Positions 15,675-27,231 of a stretch of DNA of 64,000 bases are shown here, piece after piece; positions within the stretch are counted from its first letter, which is position 1, and each line of letters begins with the position of its first letter. This stretch comes from an uncultured beta proteobacterium. GTDB taxonomy: Bacteria; Pseudomonadota; Gammaproteobacteria; Burkholderiales; Burkholderiaceae_C. A program made the position numbers and the translations under genes. The notes under the pieces are model-generated. The model saw only the letters and a list, made by a program, of their open reading frames with translations. It was not told where the DNA came from and searched no databases. Location of the stretch: the NCBI GenBank assembly GCA_903823025.1, contig CAIJRK010000027.1, positions 1 through 64,000 on the forward strand, read 5' to 3'.

Positions 15675-16940
15675 TTGCATTTGATTTTCGCAAAGTTGAG
15701 GGGGCAGGCGCTGGGGGTGTTGGCGCTGCTGTGGGTTGGTGCGTTACCCGCCCTAGCCGAGACAAGGCCGCTGTCGCCTGATTTGTACCTGGAGGCGATG
15801 CAGGCCTTGTCAGAGGGACGCCTTGAGGACGCACGGGCCACGGTGGCGCATATGTCGGCACAGCAACCGCAAAATGCGGGCGCTTGGCTTGACTTGGCTA
15901 TTTTGCAATGCAGTCTGGGCAATGCGGCAGGGGCCGAGTTGTTGTTGGCTGATATTGAGCGGCGGTTTTCACCGCCCCCCGGCATTCTTGAAGTGATTGC
16001 CTTGCAGCGCGCACAGGGCTGTCCGCTGCCCAAACCCCCGGTGCGTCACTATGCACGGTTGAGCGCGGGCCGGGGCGTGGACAGCAACGCCAATCAGGGC
16101 GCGAGCAGCCTCAATTTCAATGTGGGCAGCGGGGCACAGGCGCTGGACTTGGTGTTGCTCCCGCAGTACGCCCCCCGAGGTGATCAGTTCACTTGGGTGG
16201 AGGCCGAGTTTGGCAAGGCATTTGGCGCGGGCGGCACTAGCAACAGCAACAGCGGCTTTGTGCAATTGCAGGCACGCAAGAACGACGTTGAATCGGGCCA
16301 CGACCTGACCTCGCTCAATCTGGGGCTTGAGCACATGTGGCAAACAGGCCCATGGGCTTGGCGGGGCACAGCGTCTGGCGGGTGGGTGCAGTTGGGGGGC
16401 GCGCTGTATCAGCAACAGGGCCAGTTGCAGTTGCTAGCCTCCAGGGCGTTCGTGTCACCCCAGACAACCAACCTGAGCCTGGTGGCGGACTGGACGCGGG
16501 TTAACTACCCGACGCTGGCGCAATTTGATGCCCAGATGTGGCAAGGGCGCAGCGTGCTGACCCATGTCGCCGGTGATGTGCGGTTGAAGGCCGGCGTCGG
16601 CTATGCGTATGACCAGCAGTTGAACCAGCGCCCAGGCGGCGACCGCATGGGCTGGGGCGCTGATGTGAGCGCCGAGATGCCGCTGGGGCGCCAGGTGTCA
16701 GGCGGGGTCAACTGGAGCCGCCAGAACTGGCGCGGTCAGTCGCCCTATTCGCCCGGCTTGATTGACAGCGTGCGCCAGCAGCGCCTGGATGTGTTGCGCG
16801 CCAGCCTGACTTTTCCGCTGAAGGCGGGCCAGGCCATCAAGCTGGAGTTGAGGCAGGTGCGCAATGATGAAAACATTTCTATTTTTCAATACGAAAGCCG
16901 GGTTTTGCAGCTGAGTTGGGAGTGGCAACTGGGGTCTTAA
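15675..16940 (+). CDS. TPR plus outer-membrane beta-barrel protein
   Basis: The N-terminal signal peptide ends in LLWVGALPALAE. A helical TPR-like segment follows (about residues 30-115: YLEAMQALSEGRLEDARATV, GAWLDLAILQCSLGNAAGAE), and then about 280 residues of alternating strands with aromatic edges that end in a strand, as expected for an outer-membrane barrel. The overall plan resembles Slam/DUF560-type proteins. TTG at 15675 was chosen because GGGGA lies 7 bases upstream and it gives a normal signal peptide. GTG at 15627 is an alternative; the frame itself opens at 15468. It probably works with the divergent FecR protein at the outer membrane, which is inference from position. Confidence 0.7.
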   Translation: MHLIFAKLRGQALGVLALLWVGALPALAETRPLSPDLYLEAMQALSEGRLEDARATVAHMSAQQPQNAGAWLDLAILQCSLGNAAGAELLLADIERRFSPPPGILEVIALQRAQGCPLPKPPVRHYARLSAGRGVDSNANQGASSLNFNVGSGAQALDLVLLPQYAPRGDQFTWVEAEFGKAFGAGGTSNSNSGFVQLQARKNDVESGHDLTSLNLGLEHMWQTGPWAWRGTASGGWVQLGGALYQQQGQLQLLASRAFVSPQTTNLSLVADWTRVNYPTLAQFDAQMWQGRSVLTHVAGDVRLKAGVGYAYDQQLNQRPGGDRMGWGADVSAEMPLGRQVSGGVNWSRQNWRGQSPYSPGLIDSVRQQRLDVLRASLTFPLKAGQAIKLELRQVRNDENISIFQYESRVLQLSWEWQLGS

Positions 16941-16949
16941 GTGCCCGTT

Positions 16950-19900
16950 TTAAGTGCCTGTTTTTAGCGCTGGGGTGGTGCTTTCAAGTTGAAGCTGGGT
17001 CAGGAGTTGTTGCGTGCTTTGAGGCCAGCTTAACCACGGCAACGCGTTCGACTGCGGCGCCTGACCTGCAGCGTTCAGGGCCAGCCACTGCCGCAAGACG
17101 ATAGCCAGCGATTCGGGCGTTTTTGCATCAAAGTAATAGGCGTGTGGCCCCGCCACTTCACGAAACACAGGAATATCGCGCACGATCAGGGGCAGCTTGT
17201 GTTGGGCCGCTTCAATCAGGGGCAAACCGAAGCCTTCGGCTTGCGAGGCGGCCAACAAGGCGCTGGCGGTGCTGTAGAGCTGCAACAGTTCGGGGTCGCT
17301 GGCCTGGGGCAGCCAAAAGAGATGCTGATTGAGTTGCGGGTGCTGATGCAGGCGGGCGAGCAGAGCCTCGATCTGCCAGCCTTTTTTGCCCACAATCACC
17401 AGGTTAACCGCAAGCCCCTCGCGCCACAGATACTCAAAAGCACTGAGGGCTTGGGCATGGCCTTTGCGCGGCTCAAGGGTTCCCACCATCAAAAAGGTGG
17501 GGTGTTGGCGGACCTGTTCTTGCCACACAAAAGGCGCGCCGGATTGAGCGGCGGGGTCGTGGCGCAGCGCAATGTCGGCACCCAGATGAAAGTGGCTGAT
17601 GCGCAAAGGGGTGGCGCGGCCGGGGGCTTCTTTTTCAAGCCATTGCTTGAGTTCGTCCGCCACCGCCGAGGAGATGCAAACCACGCTGTCGGCCACTTGG
17701 GTGACGGTGCGCAGCCACGCACTAAAGCCTTCTTTGGCACCGGCCATGAAGGCGTCAGGGCGCAAGATGGGCAACAGGTCGTACACCACAAAGTGCACGG
17801 CGACGCCCCGGTTGCGAAGGCGGATAAATTCAGGGCCGCGCTTGGGGACCCCGTTTGGATGGAGGTCAAGGCCCAGAAAGATGTCGCCCGCACGGGTTTC
17901 AATCAAGGTGTCGTGTAGCGCACAGTCGGCAATGCCAAGCCATTCCAGCGTAAAGCGCCGGGCGTAGCGGTAGCCGTTGCCATCGTCATAGACAGGTTCT
18001 AGGCGGTAGGCGCCCGGCGGCGCTTTCAGCAGGTTGTCAAGAATGTTGCGCACCACGCGCTGAATACCGGTTTTGGCATCACAGCAAACCAGCTCCGAGA
18101 TGTCCACCAACAGTTGCGCCGCCGCTTGTGGCGGGTGGTTGGCCGCAGTGCAGGTGGCGGCGGCGAGCAGGTCTTGCGCATGCGGTTTTTCAGCACTGGC
18201 AATGGCGGCAATAGCCTGCAGCATTTTGCGATAAGCCGCTGTTTTGCCCTGTGCGCTGCCTTGTTCGATGGCCGCGTGGTAGAGCTGGCCCACATGCGCC
18301 GGGTGGTGCCGGGTTTGCACGTAGTGCCGCCCTTGCTCGGCTAACGATTGGCGCAGGGCGGCCTCGTGGTGCAGGCGTTCCAGCGCCATGACCAAATCAA
18401 TCTGGGCAAATTGGTCGGGCAGTTTGAGCAACAGCTGGTCAGGAATTTCAGCCGCAGAGCCGTTGGCGTTAATGAGCGTCGGCAGGCCATAGGCGAGACA
18501 GTCAAGGATGGAGGCCGAGGTTTCGCCACGGGAGCGGGTGCGCAGTTGTACGGCCACATCGCTGGCACTGAGGTACTGGCGATAAGTCTCTTGCGTGGCA
18601 AAGCCGGTCAGGCTGATGCGCGGGCTGCAGGCGCTATTTTTAATGGCCAGGCGCAGGGCGTCGGTGTAGGCGTTGACGTCGTTGCCGCCGACAAAACACA
18701 GGTGGCAGTGGGCGTCGCGGGCCAAGGCGCTGGCTAACCACGCTTGCAGCAGTTCGTGGTTGAGTTTGCTCGGGCCAAGCATTCCGAAGGCGCAAACCAG
18801 AAAGTCGGTGTCCTGGATGCCCAAGGCCTGACGCGCCGCTTGCCGCCGCGAGGCGCCTTCAGTCGGGAGGGCGCGAATCAGGGGAATGGTTTGCCAGTGG
18901 TCGGTGGCATCGGCGCCATACCAGGTTTGGGCCAGCGACTTTGAAAATTGCGAATGCACAATGACGCCGGTGGCTTGTTCAAGCACCGCTTTGTTGCAGG
19001 GGTATTGCCAGACAGCCGCGTCGTTGCCGCCCGTCTGATGGTCAATCAGCCCCGTGTAACCGTGCGATTCGTACAAGGCTTGCTGGTAAATGCCGGGCTG
19101 GTAGCCGGTGCGGTCGATGTAGTTAAGAACACCACTGAGAAAAAAGTCATGCAGCACGACCACACCCGGATGCGCGGCCAGCAGCCCGAACATGTGCTGG
19201 TGAAAGGCCGAGTTGCCAAAGTGGTACATGAGGCGGTCGTAACGGTCGGCGTGTTGCTTGAACCAGGCCACTTGTCGCACCGGAAAATTGGCCTGTAACC
19301 AAGGGTCAGCAACGTGTTCTTGGTCAACGATCAACTCAATGTCGTAGTAGCGCGCCAGCTCGGGCAGTAGTTCAGCGCTGTAGTCCGCAATGCCCGTCTT
19401 TTCAGGAGGTAAGGGGGAGATGTAGGCGAGGCGGGGACGGGCAGCAAGGGGCGCGGGCAGCGTGAGGGGGCGATCAGCACGACGCGCATAGCGGGCACCC
19501 AAAGCCTCCAGCGTGCGTTGCGCCGTGTGCTGCCAGGAGAATTGGGTGGCTTGCTGCAGTCCGTGTGCGCGCAAGGCGCTCAAACAGGCGCTGTCGGTCA
19601 GCACCTGTTCTATTTTGGCGGCGATGGCGTCTGGTTTTGTCGGGTCAAACAAGGCATCGGCGCGACCAATGACCTCCGGGATGCTGCTGCGGTCTGAGCC
19701 GATGACGGCAGCACCGCAGGCCATCGCTTCAAGTGCCGGCAGGCCAAAGCCTTCATGCAGGGACGGAAAGATAAACAGGGCGGTGCAGTTGTACAGCGCA
19801 ACCAGGTCGTCGTCATCCACAAAACCGGTGCAGACCACGTCTTGTCGGCCCAAGCCCAGGCGCTGTGCCAGCGCCTGAAGTTTTTGACGTTCAGCCTCGC

Positions 19901-20699
19901 TGATCTTGCACACAATGGCAAGCTGGTAGTGCGTGCGGGTCAGCGGGGGCAGGCGCGCAAAGGCATCAATCAGGCCTTCAATATTCTTGCGGTAGTCAAT
20001 GCCGCCGGTGTACATCAAAAATGCTTTGGTCAGGCCGTAGCGGCGACGCACCGGCTCGAAGGCTTGCGGGTCAAGGCCGAGGGGGCGAAACTGCCCGTCA
20101 ACGGCGGTGGAGATGTTGACCACCTGGTCGGGCACCAGGTGGAGCGCATCAATCGCCTCACCGCGCGAATAGTCGGAAATCGCCAGCAACAAATCGGCAT
20201 TCTTGAGCGATTGCAGCTTGCGGTAATACCAGCGGCTCAGGTGCGGGTCGGCCAGGTAGTGATTTGAATTGAGCAGCGGAATCAGGTCGTAAAGCGTGAC
20301 CGCAGTTTCCGTGCGCGGGTCGCCAGGGGTAACGGCGGTGACGGCATCATCCACCCAGCCTTCAAAAAGACTGGCGACGTGCACGATGTCAGGGGCCAGG
20401 CTGTCGAGATAGCGTTGGCGGATGTGTTCAGCCGCACGGCTGCGCCAGGCGCCCGACGGATCGCACGCGCTGACGCCTGCGGGGGTTTCAAACACTTGGA
20501 TTTTGTGGGCGGGCAATAAACCGGCAAACGCTTGGCGGAGCGGCAACACCGTCTCGGGAAAGACGTTGTTAAGAATAATTGTGGTGTCGTGATCACCCGA
20601 TTGGCGAAGCATTTCTTGCGCCAGAGACAGCGAGTAGCGACCAATGCCGCGTTCACGGTTGCTGGCCTGACAGGCTTGTAAGTCGAGTACGATTTTCAT
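16950..20699 (-). CDS. Three-domain glycosyltransferase (GT4-type fusion, 1249 aa)
   Basis: Three GT-B-like units are joined. Residues 1-400 have the GIGRYS start and the donor-site block HEGFGLPALEAMACG. Residues about 408-810 begin RPRLAYISPLPPEKTGIADY and carry a weaker donor block (RGETSASILDCLAYGLP). Residues about 870-1249 begin LLVDISELVCCDAKTGIQRV and carry AEGFGLPLIEAAQHKLP. Such fusions build polysaccharide repeats by adding two or three sugars in turn. It is the last gene of the minus-strand operon wzm-wzt-fkbM-GT and ends 9 bp from the convergent barrel gene. Acceptor and sugar are not known; D-rhamnose or mannose is likely given Gmd/Rmd nearby. Confidence 0.85.
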   Translation of the reverse strand: MKIVLDLQACQASNRERGIGRYSLSLAQEMLRQSGDHDTTIILNNVFPETVLPLRQAFAGLLPAHKIQVFETPAGVSACDPSGAWRSRAAEHIRQRYLDSLAPDIVHVASLFEGWVDDAVTAVTPGDPRTETAVTLYDLIPLLNSNHYLADPHLSRWYYRKLQSLKNADLLLAISDYSRGEAIDALHLVPDQVVNISTAVDGQFRPLGLDPQAFEPVRRRYGLTKAFLMYTGGIDYRKNIEGLIDAFARLPPLTRTHYQLAIVCKISEAERQKLQALAQRLGLGRQDVVCTGFVDDDDLVALYNCTALFIFPSLHEGFGLPALEAMACGAAVIGSDRSSIPEVIGRADALFDPTKPDAIAAKIEQVLTDSACLSALRAHGLQQATQFSWQHTAQRTLEALGARYARRADRPLTLPAPLAARPRLAYISPLPPEKTGIADYSAELLPELARYYDIELIVDQEHVADPWLQANFPVRQVAWFKQHADRYDRLMYHFGNSAFHQHMFGLLAAHPGVVVLHDFFLSGVLNYIDRTGYQPGIYQQALYESHGYTGLIDHQTGGNDAAVWQYPCNKAVLEQATGVIVHSQFSKSLAQTWYGADATDHWQTIPLIRALPTEGASRRQAARQALGIQDTDFLVCAFGMLGPSKLNHELLQAWLASALARDAHCHLCFVGGNDVNAYTDALRLAIKNSACSPRISLTGFATQETYRQYLSASDVAVQLRTRSRGETSASILDCLAYGLPTLINANGSAAEIPDQLLLKLPDQFAQIDLVMALERLHHEAALRQSLAEQGRHYVQTRHHPAHVGQLYHAAIEQGSAQGKTAAYRKMLQAIAAIASAEKPHAQDLLAAATCTAANHPPQAAAQLLVDISELVCCDAKTGIQRVVRNILDNLLKAPPGAYRLEPVYDDGNGYRYARRFTLEWLGIADCALHDTLIETRAGDIFLGLDLHPNGVPKRGPEFIRLRNRGVAVHFVVYDLLPILRPDAFMAGAKEGFSAWLRTVTQVADSVVCISSAVADELKQWLEKEAPGRATPLRISHFHLGADIALRHDPAAQSGAPFVWQEQVRQHPTFLMVGTLEPRKGHAQALSAFEYLWREGLAVNLVIVGKKGWQIEALLARLHQHPQLNQHLFWLPQASDPELLQLYSTASALLAASQAEGFGLPLIEAAQHKLPLIVRDIPVFREVAGPHAYYFDAKTPESLAIVLRQWLALNAAGQAPQSNALPWLSWPQSTQQLLTQLQLESTTPALKTGT

Positions 20700-20703
20700 A
20701 AAA

Positions 20704-22014
20704 CTACGGGGTTAAATCTTGTTTGCCGATGGCGCGTTGCAAGTCGGTAAAGGCTCTATGGGCGGTGGCGGGCAGGTGGGCCACATTTTCATAAGTAGCC
20801 ACACTCGCGCGGGCGTGAGGGGCGGATTGGCGGGCCAGGCGCATCACTTGTCGCTCAAGCGCTGGAAAGCGCGCCAGAAGGCGGCGTCCCGCACGCAGCA
20901 GGGTTGGCTTGGAGGCGACCCAGTGCAGGCCGCGCTGCAAGACTCTTTTGATAAACGCACGCGGGTGCACGCGGTAGGCCAGAGCCTTGAGCAGCCGACG
21001 CTTGGTTAAAGAAATAATGTGTTTAATCTGGCGTAGCGGTTGCGTCATGCGCCAAGAGGTGCTGGCATAGACGGCGGCCAGTTCATCTGCTGTTTGTCGG
21101 CGTTGCGCCTCAGCGCTGTGGGTGGCTTGTTGGGCCAAATGGGTTGCCTGTTGAGCCAGACGGGTGGCATCTTCAGCGGTGTTAACAGCTGCTTCAGCGA
21201 TGCGGGTGGCCTCTGTGGTCCACACTGAATGCGCCAGGGCTTGTTCAGCTTGATGTTCAGCAGCCAAGGCCTGTTGTCGGGCGCGGTGCGCACTGGCTTC
21301 GGCTTCGATGACCCGGATTTTTGATTCCTGATCGGCATTCAAGACAAAGCCGTCAAACACGTTGGGCGGGGTAGCAAAGGCGGGCTTTAGCTCCGGGTGT
21401 TCTTTCGCCACGTAATAGCGGTTTAACCCGTCGAAATAAACGAAGTCGTAGTCGGCGTCCACGAGCAGGTGTTCCCAGCTTTGGTGAACGGTTTCTTGCG
21501 ACATGGGCACCGTGGCCTCAACAATCATCAGCCACGGGCGCCACTTTTTAAAGTCCATGCCGAGAAGCACACTTTTTTCAGCCCCTTCAACGTCGATTTT
21601 CAGGAAGTGAATGTCACCGTGGACGTGCTGGCTGCAAATTTCTGAAAGCGGGAGAACCGGGATTTCAAGGGTGTTAACAGTCCAGCCACCCGCGCGGTGT
21701 TTTTGGGCAATGGCCGGGTCTGAGGTGGCCAGGCCGGTGTCCGGAATGTCAAAAAAAGGGAAGCTGCCAGCGACTTCACCTGCCCCGATTTGAAGGTTGG
21801 TGTCGCGCGGGCGTTGGGCGCTTAGTTTTTGAAAGAACTCGGCAACAGGTTCAAGGTTGATGCCGTGCCAGCCTTTGTCGTAAAAGGCGCGCGTGACGGA
21901 GTAGAGGGTGGGGTCGTTGGCGCCCACGTCGATGTAGAAGCCGTTTGTGACATGTTGAAGGGCACGCCAGATCATGACGTCTTCAAAATTCTGGGCGTAG
22001 GAAATAAAGCTCAT
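20704..22014 (-). CDS. FkbM-family methyltransferase with coiled-coil tail
   Basis: Residues about 20-190 form the FkbM SAM-methyltransferase domain (FYIDVGANDPTLYSVTRAFY, INLEPVAEFF, IHFLKIDVEGAEKSVL). After residue about 225 an Ala/Gln-rich coiled coil of about 75 residues follows (HLAQQATHLAQQATHSAEAQ), then a basic region. The ATG at 22014 overlaps the wzt stop (ATGA), so translation is coupled. In ABC-exported O-polysaccharides a methyltransferase joined to a coiled coil can cap the chain and set its length, as WbdD does in E. coli O9a. That role is inference. Confidence 0.8.
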   Translation of the reverse strand: MSFISYAQNFEDVMIWRALQHVTNGFYIDVGANDPTLYSVTRAFYDKGWHGINLEPVAEFFQKLSAQRPRDTNLQIGAGEVAGSFPFFDIPDTGLATSDPAIAQKHRAGGWTVNTLEIPVLPLSEICSQHVHGDIHFLKIDVEGAEKSVLLGMDFKKWRPWLMIVEATVPMSQETVHQSWEHLLVDADYDFVYFDGLNRYYVAKEHPELKPAFATPPNVFDGFVLNADQESKIRVIEAEASAHRARQQALAAEHQAEQALAHSVWTTEATRIAEAAVNTAEDATRLAQQATHLAQQATHSAEAQRRQTADELAAVYASTSWRMTQPLRQIKHIISLTKRRLLKALAYRVHPRAFIKRVLQRGLHWVASKPTLLRAGRRLLARFPALERQVMRLARQSAPHARASVATYENVAHLPATAHRAFTDLQRAIGKQDLTP

Positions 22015-23234
22015 GAGCGGTCGATTTGAATAACAGGGTTCAGCCAGGCGCAACCAGCAAAGTGCTCACGCGTGATGTTGGTGATGGTGAACACCAGCGC
22101 CAAATCGCGCCATTCGTAATTATTCAGAAGATGGGTGTCTGAGCTGACCAGAGCGGTGGCTACCGAATAGGTGCCCGGCCCGAGATTGAGCGGAAACGAG
22201 AACCGGTAGGTGAATGTTTCACCGGCTGCTGCATCGTCCTGAGGAAGCGCCTTGATATGGGTGTTGGTGCCGTACATAACCTGACCCAAACGATCTTTGA
22301 TCATGTAGCCAAGTACCAGCCGGGGAATCGGGGCGTGGACGGCGACCTTGACTTGCAGGGTGACCGGGCGGCCCACATCATGAATCTCGCAGCGCTCGCC
22401 CTGTTCGTCGAGCAAAGCGATGTCTGCCACGCTGGCTTCGCCCGTACCGGAGATGGTCTGGATTTTTCCGTCAGCCAGAACTTCCTGGCGCAAGCTGGAG
22501 TTTTCACGGTCAGCCAGACGGGCGTTGTAGTAGTCCATGACTTCTTCGGGCGCGCCTTCTTTGGCAACACGCCCGCCATCAAGAAGAATGGCACGATCAC
22601 AAATAGACTGAATAGCGGCCTTGTCGTGGGAGACGATGAGCAGCGTGGTGCCCAACTTGCGAAATTCTCGGATTCGGTCAAAACTCTTGTGCTGAAAGTA
22701 GGCGTCGCCCACGGAGAGGGCCTCATCAATGATGAGAACATCGGGGCGTCGAGCCGTGGCCACGCTGAACGCCAGACGCATTTGCATGCCGCTGGAGTAA
22801 ACCCGGATGGGCGAGTCGATGTAGTCACCAATTTCAGCAAAAGCTTCAATTTGCGGCATCAGATCAACCACTTCCTGACCCGTCATGCCTAATAACTGCC
22901 CCGCCATGATGGCATTTTGACGCCCCGTGAATTCAGGGTGAAACCCCATGCCAAGTTCAAGCAAAGCCGCCACCCGGCCACTGATATGGACCTGCCCCGT
23001 TGTGGCCTGCGCCGTGCCGGTGATGAGTTTGAGGAGGGTGCTTTTGCCCGCCCCGTTGATACCGATGATGCCGACGGCCTCGCCTGGCTCAACCTGAAAA
23101 TTAATGTCTTGAAGCACCCATTTCAGCTTGTGTCGGACCGTTGCTGTGGGCGTGAGCCACTCAGCCAAACGGGACCAGCGTCCGGGATATTGTTTGTAGG
23201 CCTTGCCCAGATGACTGACTGTTATACGACCCAT
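22011..23234 (-). CDS. wzt: Polysaccharide ABC exporter ATPase Wzt with carbohydrate-binding tail
   Basis: Walker A GINGAGKST (about residue 56), signature YSSGMQMRLAFS, and Walker B VLIIDEALSVGD are all present. Residues about 270-400 form the extra beta-sandwich domain that in O9a-type Wzt binds the finished chain terminus before export. Such two-domain Wzt proteins go with chains that carry a terminal cap, which fits the FkbM methyltransferase downstream. Its ATG overlaps the wzm stop by one base (TAATG). Confidence 0.9.
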   Translation of the reverse strand: MGRITVSHLGKAYKQYPGRWSRLAEWLTPTATVRHKLKWVLQDINFQVEPGEAVGIIGINGAGKSTLLKLITGTAQATTGQVHISGRVAALLELGMGFHPEFTGRQNAIMAGQLLGMTGQEVVDLMPQIEAFAEIGDYIDSPIRVYSSGMQMRLAFSVATARRPDVLIIDEALSVGDAYFQHKSFDRIREFRKLGTTLLIVSHDKAAIQSICDRAILLDGGRVAKEGAPEEVMDYYNARLADRENSSLRQEVLADGKIQTISGTGEASVADIALLDEQGERCEIHDVGRPVTLQVKVAVHAPIPRLVLGYMIKDRLGQVMYGTNTHIKALPQDDAAAGETFTYRFSFPLNLGPGTYSVATALVSSDTHLLNNYEWRDLALVFTITNITREHFAGCAWLNPVIQIDRS

Positions 23235-24046
23235 TAGAGTTCATCCACAATTTCTGCTGCGTGCCGACGAAAGAGGTGCAGTCCCAAGGCGCAAAGCGCC
23301 AGACTGATCAAGGTGACAGGCATCAGGCTACTCCAGTGCGGCCACTGCCCGGCCACCAAGATGTCCTGGTAGGACTTGATTAAGGCGGCCAGAGGGTTGA
23401 GTACCAATAGATTGCGCACTTTTTCAGGAAGAATGTCGGGCGGGTAAACGATAGGTGTCAACCAAAACCAGAACTGTAGAAAAATTCCGAAGAACTGTCC
23501 GACATCACGAAAAAACACGTTCAGCACGCCCAAGACCATGCCCAAACCCACCGCAAACAGTATTTGTATGAGTAAAACTGGCAGAATTGCCGCGTAAACC
23601 CAACCCGGAAAATTACCACTAAGAATCAGGAAAAGGGTAAAAAGCCCGAAAACAATTGAAAAATTGAGCAAGGCGTTAAGAATGACAATGACCGGCAGGC
23701 TGATACGCGGGAAGCTGATTTTTTTCAGTAAGCTGGCTGAATCCAGAAATACGTTTTGGGTTCGACTGGTAATCTCGGCAAAAAGACCCCAGGTCAGGAT
23801 ACCCGCACATAAATAAATACTGTAACCAAAAGCGGTGTCAACGCCCGGTAACCGGGTTCTCATGAGTTGGGAGAAAATAACCGTGTAAACCACGATCATG
23901 GCTAACGGATTAATGATGGACCAGGCGGCCCCCAACATTGAATTGCGGTATTTGGATTGGAACTCGCGTTTAACGCTACCAAAAATAAAGCCACGGTAAG
24001 CGTAAAGCCCCCGCAGCAACGCGGAAAAGAAAAAGATAAGTCTCAT
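23234..24046 (-). CDS. wzm: Polysaccharide ABC exporter permease Wzm
   Basis: The 270-residue protein has the ABC-2 permease pattern: an N-terminal amphipathic segment (YRGFIFGSVKREFQSKYRNS) and six hydrophobic segments, including SIINPLAMIVVYTVIFSQLM and FWFWLTPIVYPPDILP. It is the first gene of the minus-strand export operon. The start codon is directly preceded by a perfect 11-bp inverted repeat and no clear ribosome-binding site is visible. Confidence 0.9.
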   Translation of the reverse strand: MRLIFFFSALLRGLYAYRGFIFGSVKREFQSKYRNSMLGAAWSIINPLAMIVVYTVIFSQLMRTRLPGVDTAFGYSIYLCAGILTWGLFAEITSRTQNVFLDSASLLKKISFPRISLPVIVILNALLNFSIVFGLFTLFLILSGNFPGWVYAAILPVLLIQILFAVGLGMVLGVLNVFFRDVGQFFGIFLQFWFWLTPIVYPPDILPEKVRNLLVLNPLAALIKSYQDILVAGQWPHWSSLMPVTLISLALCALGLHLFRRHAAEIVDEL

Positions 24047-24047
24047 T

Positions 24048-24074
24048 GCGGGCGATTTTACTCAAATCGCCCGC
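24048..24074. promoter_or_regulatory. Perfect 11-bp inverted repeat abutting the wzm start
   Basis: GCGGGCGATTT and AAATCGCCCGC flank a 5-base loop, 1 bp upstream of the wzm start codon. In mRNA it would occupy the ribosome-binding region. It could equally be a protein-binding operator between the divergent wzm and rmd transcripts. Confidence 0.6.
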
Positions 24075-24263
24075 CAGCTTTGGCGCTCAAGCAGGAGCTA
24101 TAAGACGAGGTTGTTGGGCGGTTAAAGAGCGCTGTCTCGTTGTTGGGATCAAGGCTTGATGAGCGATATTGATGCGTCGGCACAGAGGCCAGCAAAGTAG
24201 AACGTGCTACTAAAGCCTACTAAAATGCGCCATGTTCGTTATTTACCCTAATCAAATTTATAA

Positions 24264-26151
<1,888 letters not shown>

Positions 26152-26154
26152 CGC

Positions 26155-26886
26155 ATGTTGGAGGTTGCCGCAGAAAGTCCAACGCCTGCCCGTCAGGTCA
26201 TTACGGTTCACCTGCAAAAAATTCCTTTGCTCGCAGGTGTGGATGCCGACACATTAGGTCGGGTCGCTGCAGCCTTACAGCTTCTGAAAGTAGCGCGTGG
26301 CGCCCATGTGCTGCATCAGGGCAGTGCCGGTGACCACTTGATGTTTTTGCTTTCAGGGCGGCTGCAGGCCGTCGATTTAACCGAGGACGGGCGCGAGATT
26401 GGCTTGAACTTTCTGGCGGCAGGTGACTATTTTGGCGAGCTGTCCATCATCGACAATCTGCCCCGTTCAGCCTCCGTGGTGGCGTGTGAAAATTCACTGA
26501 TAGCCGTGCTGCCCCGCACGCAGGCGCTGGCCTTGATCTATCAAAATCCATTGGTGGCGGAGCGCCTGTTCAAGCGCATGGCGTTGAGCATTCGCACAGC
26601 GGCCAATTACCGCACCATTCTGGGCATTCCCAATGCTTTTCAGCGGGTTTATGCCTTGCTCAACAAGTTTGCCAAGATTGCGCCCGGCGGATTGGTGGTG
26701 ATTGACAAAATGCCCACGCAACAAGAAATTTCCATCATGATCAACACCAGCCGGGAGACCGTGTCGCGGGCCATTAACAACCTGATTCAAAAGGGCGTGG
26801 TCGAAAAAGATATGCGCCGCTTGATTGTTCGCCAGCCGGAGGCGCTGCGCAAGGCCGTCACCAGCGTGGAGGACCTGGCCGATTAA
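26155..26886 (+). CDS. CRP-family transcription regulator, probably cAMP-responsive
   Basis: The 243-residue protein has a cyclic-nucleotide-binding domain (about 20-135) with FGELSIIDNLPRS at 93-105; E95, R104 and S105 correspond to the cAMP phosphate and ribose contacts of CRP. The C-terminal winged helix has SRETVSR at 199-205, with the Arg-Glu-x-x-x-Arg that reads TGTGA in E. coli CRP. No iron-sulfur cysteines of the FNR type are present. It sits in the sugar operon 3 bp after gmd, in the same run of genes as a CHASE2 cyclase. A matching palindrome lies upstream of the S-layer-like genes. Confidence 0.88.
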   Translation: MLEVAAESPTPARQVITVHLQKIPLLAGVDADTLGRVAAALQLLKVARGAHVLHQGSAGDHLMFLLSGRLQAVDLTEDGREIGLNFLAAGDYFGELSIIDNLPRSASVVACENSLIAVLPRTQALALIYQNPLVAERLFKRMALSIRTAANYRTILGIPNAFQRVYALLNKFAKIAPGGLVVIDKMPTQQEISIMINTSRETVSRAINNLIQKGVVEKDMRRLIVRQPEALRKAVTSVEDLAD

Positions 26887-26946
26887 GCGCCAAAGCGACC
26901 CGCTAAGATGCCTCTCCTTTCACACAACATCTGTCCCCGAGTTCTC

Positions 26947-27231
26947 ATGACCCATTCATTCCGCCATTTTTTCATGCAGCTCCCCGTCAAGCTGCGCGAA
27001 GAAGACAAAATAAAACACATGGTCTGGAGTTTTTGGCTAACGCTGACAGCCTTACTGGTGTTGTCGCCCCTGTTGGCCTGTACCGCTGTGCTGTTGATAG
27101 GGCTGCTCAAAGAGTGCTGGGACTACCGTTATGGCAGCGGTTTTTGCTGGTTTGACATGACCGGAAATTTGCTGGGCATTGTGGCGGGCCTGGGGTGTGG
27201 ACTGGTGTTTTTAGCGATTTTTTTTAACTGA
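26947..27231 (+). CDS. Small membrane protein
   Basis: After a short basic N-terminus it has EDKIKHMVWSFWLTLTALLV and two further hydrophobic segments separated by LLKECWDYRYGSGFCWFDMT. The pattern DK-x-x-H near the first membrane helix and a GFxWxDMxGNxLG loop resemble YfiM/VanZ-like small membrane proteins. The frame opens at 26908; ATG 26947 is preferred on length, but neither has a strong ribosome-binding site. Its stop overlaps the next ATG (TGATG). No function is known. Confidence 0.65.
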   Translation: MTHSFRHFFMQLPVKLREEDKIKHMVWSFWLTLTALLVLSPLLACTAVLLIGLLKECWDYRYGSGFCWFDMTGNLLGIVAGLGCGLVFLAIFFN

